Of a DNA stretch of 64,000 nt, positions 47,753 to 56,995 are shown in pieces (positions within the stretch are counted from its first letter, which is position 1; every line of letters starts with the position of its first letter). Under the pieces are notes generated by a model. It made no database searches. It was not told the DNA's origin and saw only the letters and a program-made list of their open reading frames with translations. This stretch comes from Xanthobacteraceae bacterium (GTDB lineage Bacteria; Pseudomonadota; Alphaproteobacteria; Rhizobiales; Xanthobacteraceae). The position numbers and the translations under genes were made by a program. The stretch is from contig JARLJA010000143.1 of NCBI GenBank assembly GCA_031291445.1, positions 62,001-126,000 on the forward strand, in the 5' to 3' direction.

Positions 47753-49552
47753 CTATTCGTGCCTGACCTGGCCGTTCATGACGGTCATCACCACCTTGGT
47801 GCTGTGGATGTCGTGCGGCGCGACTTCGAACAGGTTGTTTTCGAGCACGACCAGGTCTGCCAGCTTTCCGACCTCGATCGAGCCGATCTTCTGGTCCAGT
47901 CCGATCTGGTAGGCCGGCCCCATCGTGGCGGCCCGGATCGCCGCCTCCAGACTGATCCGTTCATCGAGCGGCACCAATGGCGGCTGATCCGGCTTGTTCA
48001 ACTCCTGCCGTGTGGTCGCGATCTCGATCGCCTCCAGCGGCCGATAGGTGCTGTAGTAACCGGCGGCGGGCCAGTCGGTGCCGAGCGATATGTTGCCGCC
48101 ATGGCGAAGGATCGAGCCCGTGCGATAAACCTGCTCGGCGCGCGACCCGAGGCGCGGCCGCATGACGCTGTGCCAATACGCATCTGCGACCGACCATTGG
48201 GTGGAGAATTGAGCGGTGACGCCGAGCGCGGCGAAGCGCGGCACATCGTCGGGCGAAAGCACCACCACGTGGGCGAGCGTATGGCGGCGATCGCGTGGCG
48301 GATTGACCTTCATCGCGGCTTCAAAGCCGTCCAGGCACAGCCGGTTGGCGCGGTCGCCGTAGGAGTGGATGTGGATGTTGATGCCGTCCCTGTCGGCGCG
48401 GCGAATGATGTTCGTGAGCAGGTCTGGCGGCAGCAGCGTGTCGCCACTGGTGCTCGGATCATCGGTATAAGGGGCCAGCAGCGCCGCGGTCCGCTGGGCC
48501 TCGCCTCCGTCGATGTTCAACTTGAGGACGGATGCCTGCACCAGTTCGGAGTGGAACCGGCGCCGCAGTGCCTTGATGATCGGCAGGGGGTCAATGGCCG
48601 GGTTGTTGTGGTAGGTCGATCCAACCACCCGGAACGGCAGTTTCCCCCTGCGCTCCAGGTCCTGATAGAGCTGAAAGCCCACTTCATCGGGCAGAAGCAG
48701 CATTCCGGCATCGAAGATGCTGGTGATGCCGGCCGCGGACGCCTTCGGCACCCAGTCTTCGAGTGACTCCGCGACGAAGCCGGTCGTGAACGGCGCAACG
48801 GTGTTGAGGACCTTGAACATGGCAGGAGGTTCGACGAGATAGCCGGTAGGCTCTCCCGAGGCCGGGTCGCGCTGGAAGTAGCTGAAGCCGGGCAGCGGAT
48901 CCTTGGTCGCCTTCGTCACCTCGGCGACGGCCAGCGCCTTCGAATTGACCCAGGCGGAATGGCCGTCGATCGCAGCAAGGATGACGGGCGTATCCGGCCA
49001 GATTTGATCCAGATCCTCCTTGCGCGGGCCGGCTGCCGGGAATGCGTTGTAGCGCCAGCCGAAGCCGCGGATGACGTCTACCTTCCCGAGCTTCGCGCGA
49101 TAGCCCCTCAGGGCCTCGAGCACTTCGTCTCGGCTATCGAACTGAAGATCAACGCCTCGGGTGATGGCCGCGCCTGCAACCGGATGGATGTGTCCTTCCA
49201 CAAACCCGGGCAGCAGCATCTTTCCGGCAAGATCCACGACGCGGGTTCTCGGCCCGATGAAGGATCGCACGCCGGCATCGTCGCCCACGTAGACGATGTG
49301 CTTGTGCCGAACGGCTACGGCGCGAGCCCATTCTCTGCCGCCACTCACGGTGTAGACGGGGCCGTTGCGGAAGACGATGTCGGCCTTTTCGCTGCCCGTC
49401 CGGGCGGCTGCCGGCGTCGGCGCGACGCCGACCGCGGCAAACGCCGCGCCTGCCTGCAAGAGCCGACGTCGCGATGGCTCGGCATCCGTCGTCGATTTCG
49501 AATCGAATTTCAGGAAATCGCGAAACCTGCTCCAGTCGCATCCAATGCACAT
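47753..49552 (-). CDS. Amidohydrolase (YtcJ-like), Tat-exported
   Basis: The 599-residue metal-dependent hydrolase has a twin-arginine signal displaced by about 30 residues (SRRRLLQAGAAFAAVGVAP) after an unusual leader containing MCIGCDW. The amidohydrolase core has the metal-binding HxH in LLPGFVEGHIHPVAG, NIHIHSYGDRANRLCLDG, and the final metal Asp in ISLGTDWPAAGY. The C-terminal composite-domain block is GSIEVGKLADLVVLENN. Substrate unknown; relatives cleave N-substituted formamides or other amides. GGAGGTGA before the ATG is a near-perfect ribosome site. Neighbours are the ABM monooxygenase upstream and the MFS pump downstream. Confidence 0.9.
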   Translation of the reverse strand: MCIGCDWSRFRDFLKFDSKSTTDAEPSRRRLLQAGAAFAAVGVAPTPAAARTGSEKADIVFRNGPVYTVSGGREWARAVAVRHKHIVYVGDDAGVRSFIGPRTRVVDLAGKMLLPGFVEGHIHPVAGAAITRGVDLQFDSRDEVLEALRGYRAKLGKVDVIRGFGWRYNAFPAAGPRKEDLDQIWPDTPVILAAIDGHSAWVNSKALAVAEVTKATKDPLPGFSYFQRDPASGEPTGYLVEPPAMFKVLNTVAPFTTGFVAESLEDWVPKASAAGITSIFDAGMLLLPDEVGFQLYQDLERRGKLPFRVVGSTYHNNPAIDPLPIIKALRRRFHSELVQASVLKLNIDGGEAQRTAALLAPYTDDPSTSGDTLLPPDLLTNIIRRADRDGINIHIHSYGDRANRLCLDGFEAAMKVNPPRDRRHTLAHVVVLSPDDVPRFAALGVTAQFSTQWSVADAYWHSVMRPRLGSRAEQVYRTGSILRHGGNISLGTDWPAAGYYSTYRPLEAIEIATTRQELNKPDQPPLVPLDERISLEAAIRAATMGPAYQIGLDQKIGSIEVGKLADLVVLENNLFEVAPHDIHSTKVVMTVMNGQVRHE

Positions 49553-49874
49553 GTGCTCACCTCCACACGCTCGGCGAGAATCGACTCTTGCAGATTCGAG
49601 GGCGCTCCCAAAGCTGGGAAATTCACGTAGGTGCGCGCTGAAGTTGCGAGCTGCTCTCAACATGCTGCTCTCGACGCACATCGTCTCCGCGCGCCTGGCA
49701 GACATTCGGATCAGTCGCGGTCGTCATCCTGCGGGCATCGAGCTGCTGCTGGTTCGATCGGCTTCTGGCCGGGCTGGCCCGCACTTTTCCAGGATGTCGG
49801 GCGAAAACCCTTCCGCCCCTTCGATGAGATGTCGCCGCGCGAACAGCGGCGCTTCGTGCCGCCAGGACTTCGCT
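49553..49874. other. Intergenic between ABM protein and amidohydrolase
   Basis: This 322-base gap lies between two minus-strand genes and may hold a separate promoter for the amidohydrolase set. I see no gene or repeat in it. Confidence 0.4.
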
Positions 49875-50210
49875 TCAGTTCGGCTCGCCGGCGGGCGCGA
49901 AGGTTCGCACGACGTCGTACATGCCGGGTTCGAACCTGGAGATCGTAAGTGCTTCCTGCAGAAACGGCAGTGGGGCGGGGTCTCGGCGCATCGCCTGATA
50001 ATCATCGATGCTCCGCCATTGCGCATACATCGTGACCTTCGTGCCGTCGATGCTGCGATGGAGGCTGGCGGAGACAAAGCCGGGCGCCTGCCGTACCGAA
50101 ACCTCGGTGGCCTCGGTCAGGAGCTCGACGAGACGCTGCTGGTTCACCGGCTCGACCGTGAACACATTGATCAGGGTGATCACACTCGGGTTCGCGGAGA
50201 TTTGCGTCAT
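49875..50210 (-). CDS. Antibiotic biosynthesis monooxygenase (ABM) domain protein
   Basis: A 111-residue dimeric alpha-beta barrel protein: VITLINVFTVEPVNQQRLVE, QAPGFVSASLHRSIDGTKVT, MYAQWRSIDDYQAMR. The family includes small cofactor-free monooxygenases and haem-degrading enzymes; this member's reaction is not known. GAGGAG precedes the ATG at 50208-50210. It is the first gene of the minus-strand amide set. Confidence 0.87.
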   Translation of the reverse strand: MTQISANPSVITLINVFTVEPVNQQRLVELLTEATEVSVRQAPGFVSASLHRSIDGTKVTMYAQWRSIDDYQAMRRDPAPLPFLQEALTISRFEPGMYDVVRTFAPAGEPN

Positions 50211-50604
50211 GATGTCTCCTCTTTCAGGAAGGGGCGGGATATTCACCTGGAGCGATGTCGTGGGTCCGTGGGCCGCATTCAAGCTGGTGGCCCGAATCCG
50301 AAGTTCGCCTGATTCTGCGGCGCACTCTCGAGCGAACTTCGGATTCGAAAGGACACTGGAAATTTGAGGTTCCAGTGTCCGGGAACGACGGTGACACATT
50401 GCCCATCGCTCGGGCCGCGGCACCCGTCTCGGCCTCTCCGAACCGCGGATATGTCAATGAAATGACACCGGCTTCGCCGATCGCGCCGCCCATCGGCCCC
50501 CGCCGACGTCACAGATCACTTGCGCGAGACGTGCATTCGGATCAGATTTATCGCCTAGATTGACGTTGCTCGATCAGCATGGTTTCGGCCCGAGGGGGAC
50601 GCGG
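50211..50604. other. Divergent gap with two large hairpins
   Basis: This 394-base gap separates the ABM gene from the CxxCH protein gene. It contains a 16-base perfect inverted repeat (50293-50308 with 50332-50347) followed by an 11-base perfect inverted repeat (50351-50361 with 50370-50380), then a copy of a dispersed motif at 50381-50409. No gene is seen. Confidence 0.6.
50293..50380. repeat. Double hairpin element
   Basis: Hairpin one has arms CGAATCCGAAGTTCGC and GCGAACTTCGGATTCG around 23 bases. Hairpin two has arms GGACACTGGAA and TTCCAGTGTCC around 8 bases. They lie three bases apart. It could be a bidirectional terminator-like structure or a small mobile element remnant; neither arm is followed by a T-run. 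Confidence 0.6.
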
Positions 50605-52194
50605 ATGAAGCGATCGTGGTTTCGTGCGAGCTGGATGTCCGGTAGCCTGGTGTGCGTGGTTGCGCTGGTTGGCACGCCGGTTGCGGCGCAATCTCCTGAT
50701 CCCTTCGCCTCCAACTTCGGCGTCCTGCCGCCGGCCAATGCCAACCCTCCCCCGTTCGAGGGCCCTTACAAGTTCCGTGCGCTCAGCCACGATTATCCTG
50801 ACCAGCCGCCGGCGCATTCATGGCTCGACGTCAAGCCCAAGGGACGCATCACCGTCGACAACGCCGCCGACTACATGGCGCGCCTGAAGGCGTATGTCGC
50901 GGCCTCGCTGCGCAACATGATCGAGGCGCCCGCACAGTGGGATCCAGCCGCGAGCGGCTGGTACGACATGCCGTGGATGGGACCGCCTGACGCGGCCGGC
51001 GACTACGACAGCGGCCGCGACCCGCTGATCGGCTCGTTCACCGGACAACTGATCCTCGCCGCCAGCGAGCCCCACGGCGCGCTCAAGTCGACCACCGAGA
51101 ACCACACCATCGTCTATTACGATCCGATGGCGGCGACGATGCTGGCCAGGATCTGGAAGGACGTGGGTCATCCCGACGTCGGCGCGGCCAGCTTTCCCGA
51201 GGGAAGCCTGGTGGTGAAGGCCGGCGGGGTGGCCGCCACGCCGGCCGATTGGCCGGTGGTCGACGGCGCCGCGGTCTGGCGCGTCTACCGGCCGCCGCTC
51301 TCGGAAATCATCGACCACCGCCTCAATGGATCGACCGCGCCCTACACGCTGCAGGTCACGGATTTGCGCGTGATGCAGTTCGACATCATCGTCAAGGACA
51401 CCGACGCCGCGCCGGAAACCGGCTGGGTGTTCACCACCTTCGTCTACGACAAGGACGCGCCCAAGGGGACGGGACCCTGGGACCAGCTGGTTCCGCTCGG
51501 CGCCACCTGGGGCAACGATCCGCAGTTCGACAGCTTTCCCGAGGGGCATCCGCCGCACGATCCCCGCGACCCGGGCGCCTCGGCGCTCGAGCAGTTCTGG
51601 CACAATCCCAAGGCGCCGACCTACACCGAGGCGACGCTCGGCTGGGGCAAGCGCATGTCCGGACCGATCGACATCGCCAAGCGCCACGGCATCATTCTGG
51701 TCGAGCAGGTGCCCCCCGGAAAACTGAAGGCGGATACCGACTGCGACGCGCCAGGCATCAAGCACGTCGACGTGCCGGGCGAGTTCCGCGCGTCGGGGTG
51801 CTTCAGCTGCCACGGCACCTCGCAGTCGTCGGCCCCGGCGCGGATGTATCCGTCGCCGGTCGCGGGCCACCTGCCGCCCGACGGCAAGCCGTTCTGCCTC
51901 TACACCCCGGGCGGCACGGAATGGGCGCAGTGGTACCAGAACCGTCCCGGGAGCCAGCCGCAGAACCCGCTGCGGACGCAGGTGCGGCCGGCGGCGATGA
52001 CGGAAGCGAGCCTCGCCACGCTCCCCTTCCTGCGCCTCGCCGGCACGCCGGTCGCGCCGGGCGCCATCGCGCAGGCGGTCAGCACGCCGCCGCGCGGGCT
52101 GGATTACGACATGCTGCTGATGTTCGCGATCGGCACGGCGCAGCTGAGCACCCAGGGGTTCACGTTGCTGCCGAAGCGGACACCGGTCCATTGA
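50605..52194 (+). CDS. Secreted hypothetical protein with one CxxCH motif
   Basis: A 529-residue protein with a signal peptide (residues 1-29, VCVVALVGTPVAAQS) and a single c-type haem motif, GCFSCHG, near residue 400. The rest, including WYDMPWMGPPDAAGDYDSGR and PTYTEATLGWGKRMSGPIDI, does not match a family I can name. It is probably a periplasmic mono-haem cytochrome-like protein, possibly an oxidoreductase. GAGGGGGA lies before the ATG. Its stop overlaps the TTG start of the next gene (TTGA, 52191-52194), so the secreted protein and the cytoplasmic signalling protein are translated together. Confidence 0.75.
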   Translation: MKRSWFRASWMSGSLVCVVALVGTPVAAQSPDPFASNFGVLPPANANPPPFEGPYKFRALSHDYPDQPPAHSWLDVKPKGRITVDNAADYMARLKAYVAASLRNMIEAPAQWDPAASGWYDMPWMGPPDAAGDYDSGRDPLIGSFTGQLILAASEPHGALKSTTENHTIVYYDPMAATMLARIWKDVGHPDVGAASFPEGSLVVKAGGVAATPADWPVVDGAAVWRVYRPPLSEIIDHRLNGSTAPYTLQVTDLRVMQFDIIVKDTDAAPETGWVFTTFVYDKDAPKGTGPWDQLVPLGATWGNDPQFDSFPEGHPPHDPRDPGASALEQFWHNPKAPTYTEATLGWGKRMSGPIDIAKRHGIILVEQVPPGKLKADTDCDAPGIKHVDVPGEFRASGCFSCHGTSQSSAPARMYPSPVAGHLPPDGKPFCLYTPGGTEWAQWYQNRPGSQPQNPLRTQVRPAAMTEASLATLPFLRLAGTPVAPGAIAQAVSTPPRGLDYDMLLMFAIGTAQLSTQGFTLLPKRTPVH

Positions 52195-55124
52195 GCGGCT
52201 TCTGCACCGCGTGCGGCACGGCGCTCGCCGAGGGCGACAAGTTCTGCGGCGGCTGCGGCACGCGGCGTCCGGACCCGCCGGCGGCGACGGTGGCGCTGGC
52301 GCAGGGCGAGCGCCGCAGCATGACCGTGCTGTTCGCCGATCTGGTCGGCTCCACCCAAATGATCGACGGGCGCGATCCCGAGGAACTGCTGGAGAGCCTC
52401 GCGGCCTATCGCATGGCCATTCGCGAGACGGTCGATCGCTTCGGCGGCTTCATCCTGCATCACCTTGGCGACGGCGTGGTGGTCTGCTTCGGCTACCCCA
52501 TCGCCAACGAAGCCGCCGCCGAACGCGCGGTCCGCGCCGGACTCGCCATCGTAGACGCAGTCGGCAAGCTCGGCCCGGCGCCGGGGGGCGGCGGAATTGC
52601 GTTGCAGGTCCGCGTCGGCATCGCCACCGGCGTCATCGTCGCCCAGGGCAACGCCGCGACCACGCGCATCGAGGACAGTTTCACCGGCTCGGCGCTCAAT
52701 ATCGCGTCGCGGCTGCAGTCGGTCGCCGCCCCCGGCGAAGTCGTGATCGCGCAGTCGACGGCGCGGCTGGTCGAGGGCCTGTTCGAGGCACGCGCGCTCG
52801 GGCCGCAAACCCTGAAGGGTTTTGCCGATCCGATCGAGGCGTTCGTGCCGACCGCCCTGCGGGCCGCCCGCAGCCGCTTCGAGCGCCGGTTCGAGCTCGC
52901 CCATGCACCGCTGATCAACCGGCACCAGGAGCGGGATGTTCTCACCCGGATGTTCAACCAGGCCTGCACCGGCTCGGCGCAGTTCATCAATCTGGTCGGC
53001 GAAGCCGGCATCGGCAAGTCGCGGCTCGCCCATGTTCTGAACGAGACCGCGCCCGAGGCGTCGTTCCAGTCGATCAGCCTGCAATGCAACGCGGCGCTCG
53101 CCAACACCGTGCTGCATCCGCATATCGACCTGCTGCAGCGCCAATGCGCCATCGGCGACGATGACGAGGCGGCGATCCGGTTGCGGAAACTGCAGTCGTT
53201 TCTCGACACGCGCCCGGTCGCCGACCCCGACGGGCTGGCGCTGCTGGCGAGCCTGCTCGGCATCGGCGGCGACGATGCGCCGCCGGTCCGCATGAGCCCT
53301 CCGGAGCAGCGCGCGCGCACGCTCGCGACCCTGCAAGACCTGCTGCTGGTCCAGGCGCGGGAGAAGCCCCTGGTCCTGGTTTACGAGGACCTGCACTGGG
53401 CCGACCCGACCTCGCTCGACTTCCTCGCAGGCTTCCTTGACGCCGCCCGCGCCGCGCCGCTGATGGTGATCACCACCACGCGGCCCGGCCACCGGCTGGA
53501 ATGGGCCGAGCGCGATGGCGTGACCACGCTGTCGATCGACCGGCTGACGGCGCGTGACGCCTCGCTGGTCGCCGAGGCCATCGGGGCCAACGCCGGGCTG
53601 TCAGCGGCCGACGTCTCGCGCATCGTCGCCAAGACCGACGGCGTGCCGCTGTTCGTCGAAGAGATGACGCGCATGATGCTGGAGCAGCCCGACCGCACCC
53701 GCCGCGGCGACCTGCCCGAGAGCCTCTCCGACCTGCTGACCGAGCGACTCGATCGCCTCGGGCCGGCGCGGCGGCTGCTGCAGGTCAGCGCGGTGATCGG
53801 GCGCGAATTCTCGCCGGCACTGCTCGCCGCGGTGACGGAGCGGCCGGTCGAGGATCTCGACGAGCCGCTGCAGGCGATCCTCGCCTCAGGACTGGTCGGC
53901 CGCGGTTCCGGCGTGTCGCTGATCTTCAAGCACGCGCTGATCCAGGACGCGGCCTATGCCTCGCTGCTGGCGCGGCCGCGACGCGAGTTGCACGCGCGGG
54001 TGGCGGAGTGCCTGATCGCGGGCTTCCCCGAGGTTGCCGAGCGCGAGCCGGAAATGGTCGCCCGCCACCTCACGTTGGGCGGCAAGCCGCACGCGGCGGC
54101 ACTCTGGTGGTTGCGCGCCGGCGGCGCGGCCATCGGTCGCGGCAGCGCCCAGGAAGCGGCCGCACTGCTGCAGTCGGGCCTCGATGCGCTTGCGGACCAG
54201 CCCGACGACGAGGCGCGCCGGCGCGCGGAGCTGAGCCTGCTCGCCGTGCTCGGGCCGGCCCAGATGGTGATGAAGGGCCCCGGCAGTCCGGACTTCGGCG
54301 CGGTGCAGCGGCGCGCCTACGACACCTGCCGCTCGCTGCCGGATACCCCCTCGCTGTTCCGGATCACCTATGGCCTCGCGCTGTTCCACTGGGGCAAAGC
54401 CGAATTTGCCACCGCGCTGCCGCTCGCCGAGGCGCTCGATGCGGTGAAAACGGCGGATCCGACCGAAGAGCACGTGCTGGCGGCTGGCAACATGAACGGC
54501 ATGATCCGCCTGCACCTGGGCGATGCAGCCGCGGCGCGCAGCCGGCTGACCGAGACGGTCGGGCTCTATCGGCCCGAAAACCACGCGCCGCTCTATCCGC
54601 ACTACATGATGGATTTCGGCGTGTTCGGCCGCTTCTACCTCGGCATCGCCTGCGCCATGACCGGCGACGGCGACATCGGCGCGGGACATGCCCGCGACGC
54701 GGTGGCGCTCGCCGAGGCGCTCGGCCAGCCGCATTCCCGCGGCTTCGCGATGCTGGCGAACTTCATCGTCGCGATGCTGCGCGAGGATGTCGCAGCCGCC
54801 CGCGAATGGGCCACCAGGTGCCGGCCGTTCTGCACCGAGATGGGCTTTCCGGAATTCGTCGCCTTCGCGGACGTGGCGCTCGGCTGGGCCGAGATCCGCG
54901 ATGGCGCGGTCGAACCGGGACTGCAGCGCCTGGAAGACGGCATCGCCGCCTGGAAGGCGACCGGATTCGAAACCTGGCAGACCTGGTTCGGGGCGCTGCG
55001 CGCAGAGGCGCTGGTCAAGCTCGCCCGGCACGACGAAGCCCGCGCCGAGATTGCCGAGCAGTCGCGTCGTGCGGCACGCAACGGCGAACAGCTGTTTGCG
55101 CGCTATCTGGCGAACGCGGTTTAG
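52191..55124 (+). CDS. Zinc ribbon-adenylate cyclase-ATPase-TPR signalling protein
   Basis: A 977-residue multi-domain protein. Residues 4-25 form a zinc ribbon with two CxxC knuckles (FCTACGTALAEGDKFCGGCG). Residues about 43-220 are a class III nucleotidyl cyclase domain with metal-binding TVLFADLVGSTQM, LGDGVVVCFGYP and FTGSALNIASRLQS. An ATPase module follows with Walker A GEAGIGKS near residue 271 and Walker B LVLVYEDLHWAD near residue 393. The C-terminal third looks like helical TPR-type repeats. It should make cyclic AMP or act as a regulated signalling hub. The TTG start is required to keep the zinc ribbon and overlaps the previous stop; the next ATG, at 52320, would remove it. Confidence 0.85.
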   Translation: MSGFCTACGTALAEGDKFCGGCGTRRPDPPAATVALAQGERRSMTVLFADLVGSTQMIDGRDPEELLESLAAYRMAIRETVDRFGGFILHHLGDGVVVCFGYPIANEAAAERAVRAGLAIVDAVGKLGPAPGGGGIALQVRVGIATGVIVAQGNAATTRIEDSFTGSALNIASRLQSVAAPGEVVIAQSTARLVEGLFEARALGPQTLKGFADPIEAFVPTALRAARSRFERRFELAHAPLINRHQERDVLTRMFNQACTGSAQFINLVGEAGIGKSRLAHVLNETAPEASFQSISLQCNAALANTVLHPHIDLLQRQCAIGDDDEAAIRLRKLQSFLDTRPVADPDGLALLASLLGIGGDDAPPVRMSPPEQRARTLATLQDLLLVQAREKPLVLVYEDLHWADPTSLDFLAGFLDAARAAPLMVITTTRPGHRLEWAERDGVTTLSIDRLTARDASLVAEAIGANAGLSAADVSRIVAKTDGVPLFVEEMTRMMLEQPDRTRRGDLPESLSDLLTERLDRLGPARRLLQVSAVIGREFSPALLAAVTERPVEDLDEPLQAILASGLVGRGSGVSLIFKHALIQDAAYASLLARPRRELHARVAECLIAGFPEVAEREPEMVARHLTLGGKPHAAALWWLRAGGAAIGRGSAQEAAALLQSGLDALADQPDDEARRRAELSLLAVLGPAQMVMKGPGSPDFGAVQRRAYDTCRSLPDTPSLFRITYGLALFHWGKAEFATALPLAEALDAVKTADPTEEHVLAAGNMNGMIRLHLGDAAAARSRLTETVGLYRPENHAPLYPHYMMDFGVFGRFYLGIACAMTGDGDIGAGHARDAVALAEALGQPHSRGFAMLANFIVAMLREDVAAAREWATRCRPFCTEMGFPEFVAFADVALGWAEIRDGAVEPGLQRLEDGIAAWKATGFETWQTWFGALRAEALVKLARHDEARAEIAEQSRRAARNGEQLFARYLANAV

Positions 55125-55301
55125 GCATTCGGGGACAAGGGCGCATCGAGCAGGCTGCGCGATCCGCGCCAGCACCGCCAGGGGATTACGGAATTGCGGC
55201 GGGAATTGCGGCGACACCTTACCCATTGCGCGATGGATGAGGGATCACACGCGGCAGAGGCATGCCGACGGTCCCGATTCCCCCCAGATGATTGCCACCC
55301 C

Positions 55302-55700
55302 ATGATGACCAGGCGCCCCAAGCCAACCGAGCCCGAACGGCGCGCCATGCTGGAGAGCCTGACCGACGTCGGTCCATCCAAGCCCGTCGGCTACCTGCCG
55401 CTCTACGCCATCAGGGATTTTGTTCGGCTCTCTCCGAAAGCGGTTGCCGCTGACGCGGCTGCGCGCGGACTGGCGGCCGCGCGGTTCGGCACCAAGCAAT
55501 GCCGCATCAAGAGCGGCGCGCTCTACGTCTATCACCGCGAGGCGCTCGCCGGCCTGCTGCAGGCGCGGGCCGACGTCCTCGACGCCGCGGGGCTGCCGCG
55601 CGACCCGGATGGCTTCGTCGCGCACATCGCCGCCGTCCGGTACGAGGCGGACCATCCGGTCCATGCCGTCATCAAGGCCGCGTTCGCCGACACCTTCTGA
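55302..55700 (+). CDS. Hypothetical protein
   Basis: A 132-residue soluble protein, not recognised. It has [20 protein letters not shown] in the middle, [20 protein letters not shown] and the end [12 protein letters not shown]. Tandem ATGs at 55302 and 55305 give the likely start; the ribosome site is weak, and a longer in-frame start at 55194 passes through a dispersed repeat motif. Coding-like third-position bias supports it as real. Confidence 0.55.
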   Translation: MMTRRPKPTEPERRAMLESLTDVGPSKPVGYLPLYAIRDFVRLSPKAVAADAAARGLAAARFGTKQCRIKSGALYVYHREALAGLLQARADVLDAAGLPRDPDGFVAHIAAVRYEADHPVHAVIKAAFADTF

Positions 55701-55731
55701 CATCCGCCATTCGAGCGCAGAGGGCGCAACG

Positions 55732-56001
55732 CTTTGCCAGGCCGGCTTCCCGGCGGCCTACTTCCGCGTCAAGACGTTCTCGGAAACCGACATGACGGAA
55801 GACCTGAAGAAGATCGACGTGCCGACCCTGGTGCTGCACGGCGACGCTGACCAGATCGTGCCGTTCGAGGATTCCGGCAAGCTGTCCGCCAAATTGGTGA
55901 GGGGCGCCGAGCTCCACGTCGTTCCGGGCGCGCCGCACGGCATGTGCACGACCCACAAGGACATCATCAACGAGGCGCTGCTCGCCTTCATCCGGCGATA
56001 G
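55732..56001 (+). pseudogene. C-terminal fragment of alpha/beta hydrolase
   Basis: The frame carries only the last about 89 residues of a chloroperoxidase/arylesterase-type hydrolase: [40 protein letters not shown], and the catalytic His region [20 protein letters not shown], then a stop at the family C-terminus. The nucleophile elbow and N-terminal two-thirds are missing, replaced by the unrelated gene ending at 55700. This is a deletion relic, not an active enzyme. Confidence 0.75.
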
Positions 56002-56213
56002 GCTGCATGCGTGGGTTCCTCCGCCTCCTAACGACTGGCCCAACTGCTCATCCTGATCGGGAACCCGTGTTGGCGTCGCGGCCGTGCGATCTGGAAACAC
56101 CGCACGGGCCGCGAAAGACCGGGCGCGCGAGGCCTGACACAATTGCTTGCCACAATTTCCCGGCATCATCGCTTGCGATATCGCTGCGTTTCACCCCGTC
56201 CAGACAGGATCAA

Positions 56214-56735
56214 ATGATGGCAACCTCCCGCGCGCGCGACGAACTGGCACCTCCGTCCGACCTCGGAACCGACGCGGTCCGGGACATTCCGGCCGCGCTC
56301 AGCGCGCTGCTGGCGGACGTCTTCGCCCTCTACGTCAAGACCAAGAACTTTCACTGGCACATGTCGGGGCCGCACTTTCGCGACTACCATCTCCTGCTCG
56401 ACGAGCAGTCCGACCAGATCTTCGCCATGACCGACCCGATCGCCGAACGCGCCCGCAAGCTCGGCGGCACCACCATCCGCTCGATCGGCCACATCGCCCG
56501 CCAGCAGCGCCTGCTCGACAACGACGCCGAGTTCGTCGATGCGCAGGACATGCTGGCCGAGCTGCAGAGCGACAATCAGCAGCTGACCCGGGAGATGCGC
56601 CAGGTCCACCAGCTCTGTGACGAGTATGGCGACGTCGCGACCGCGAGCCTGCTGGAGAACTGGATCGACGAGACCGAGCGCAGGACCTGGTTCCTGTACG
56701 AATCCACGCGGCGGCGGCTGAACTCGGAGACCTGA
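56214..56735 (+). CDS. dps: Dps-type ferritin-like DNA protection protein
   Basis: A 173-residue Dps/Dpr protein that oxidises iron with hydrogen peroxide and stores it in a 12-mer. The ferroxidase site is visible in VKTKNFHWHMSGPHFRDYHL and LLDEQSDQIFAMTDPIAERA, followed by ARKLGGTTIRSIGHI and the C-terminal helix with LENWIDETERRTWFL. ATG at 56214 (with a second at 56217) follows AGGATCAA. A single gene; OxyR- or Fur-type sites were not seen upstream. Confidence 0.93.
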   Translation: MMATSRARDELAPPSDLGTDAVRDIPAALSALLADVFALYVKTKNFHWHMSGPHFRDYHLLLDEQSDQIFAMTDPIAERARKLGGTTIRSIGHIARQQRLLDNDAEFVDAQDMLAELQSDNQQLTREMRQVHQLCDEYGDVATASLLENWIDETERRTWFLYESTRRRLNSET

Positions 56736-56995
56736 CGCAGGCGCCGCCGTCGCCGCGCCGGCGGCTATACCGACGTATGACCTTGCCCAGCCATTGATAT
56801 GGCTCGTCGAGACCGCGGTAGAATGGAGGGTGCCGCGGCACCGGATATCCTGCGAGTGGCAGAATGCCGGAGCGCTCCGACAGGACACGCGGCCGGGATT
56901 GGGTGAACAGGCGGGTTCGTTGCCCAGGACATCCGATCTGACGCGCGGTGTCGGACGCCTCGGCTTCGGTCCAAACGACCAGGAGAGGTTAATCC

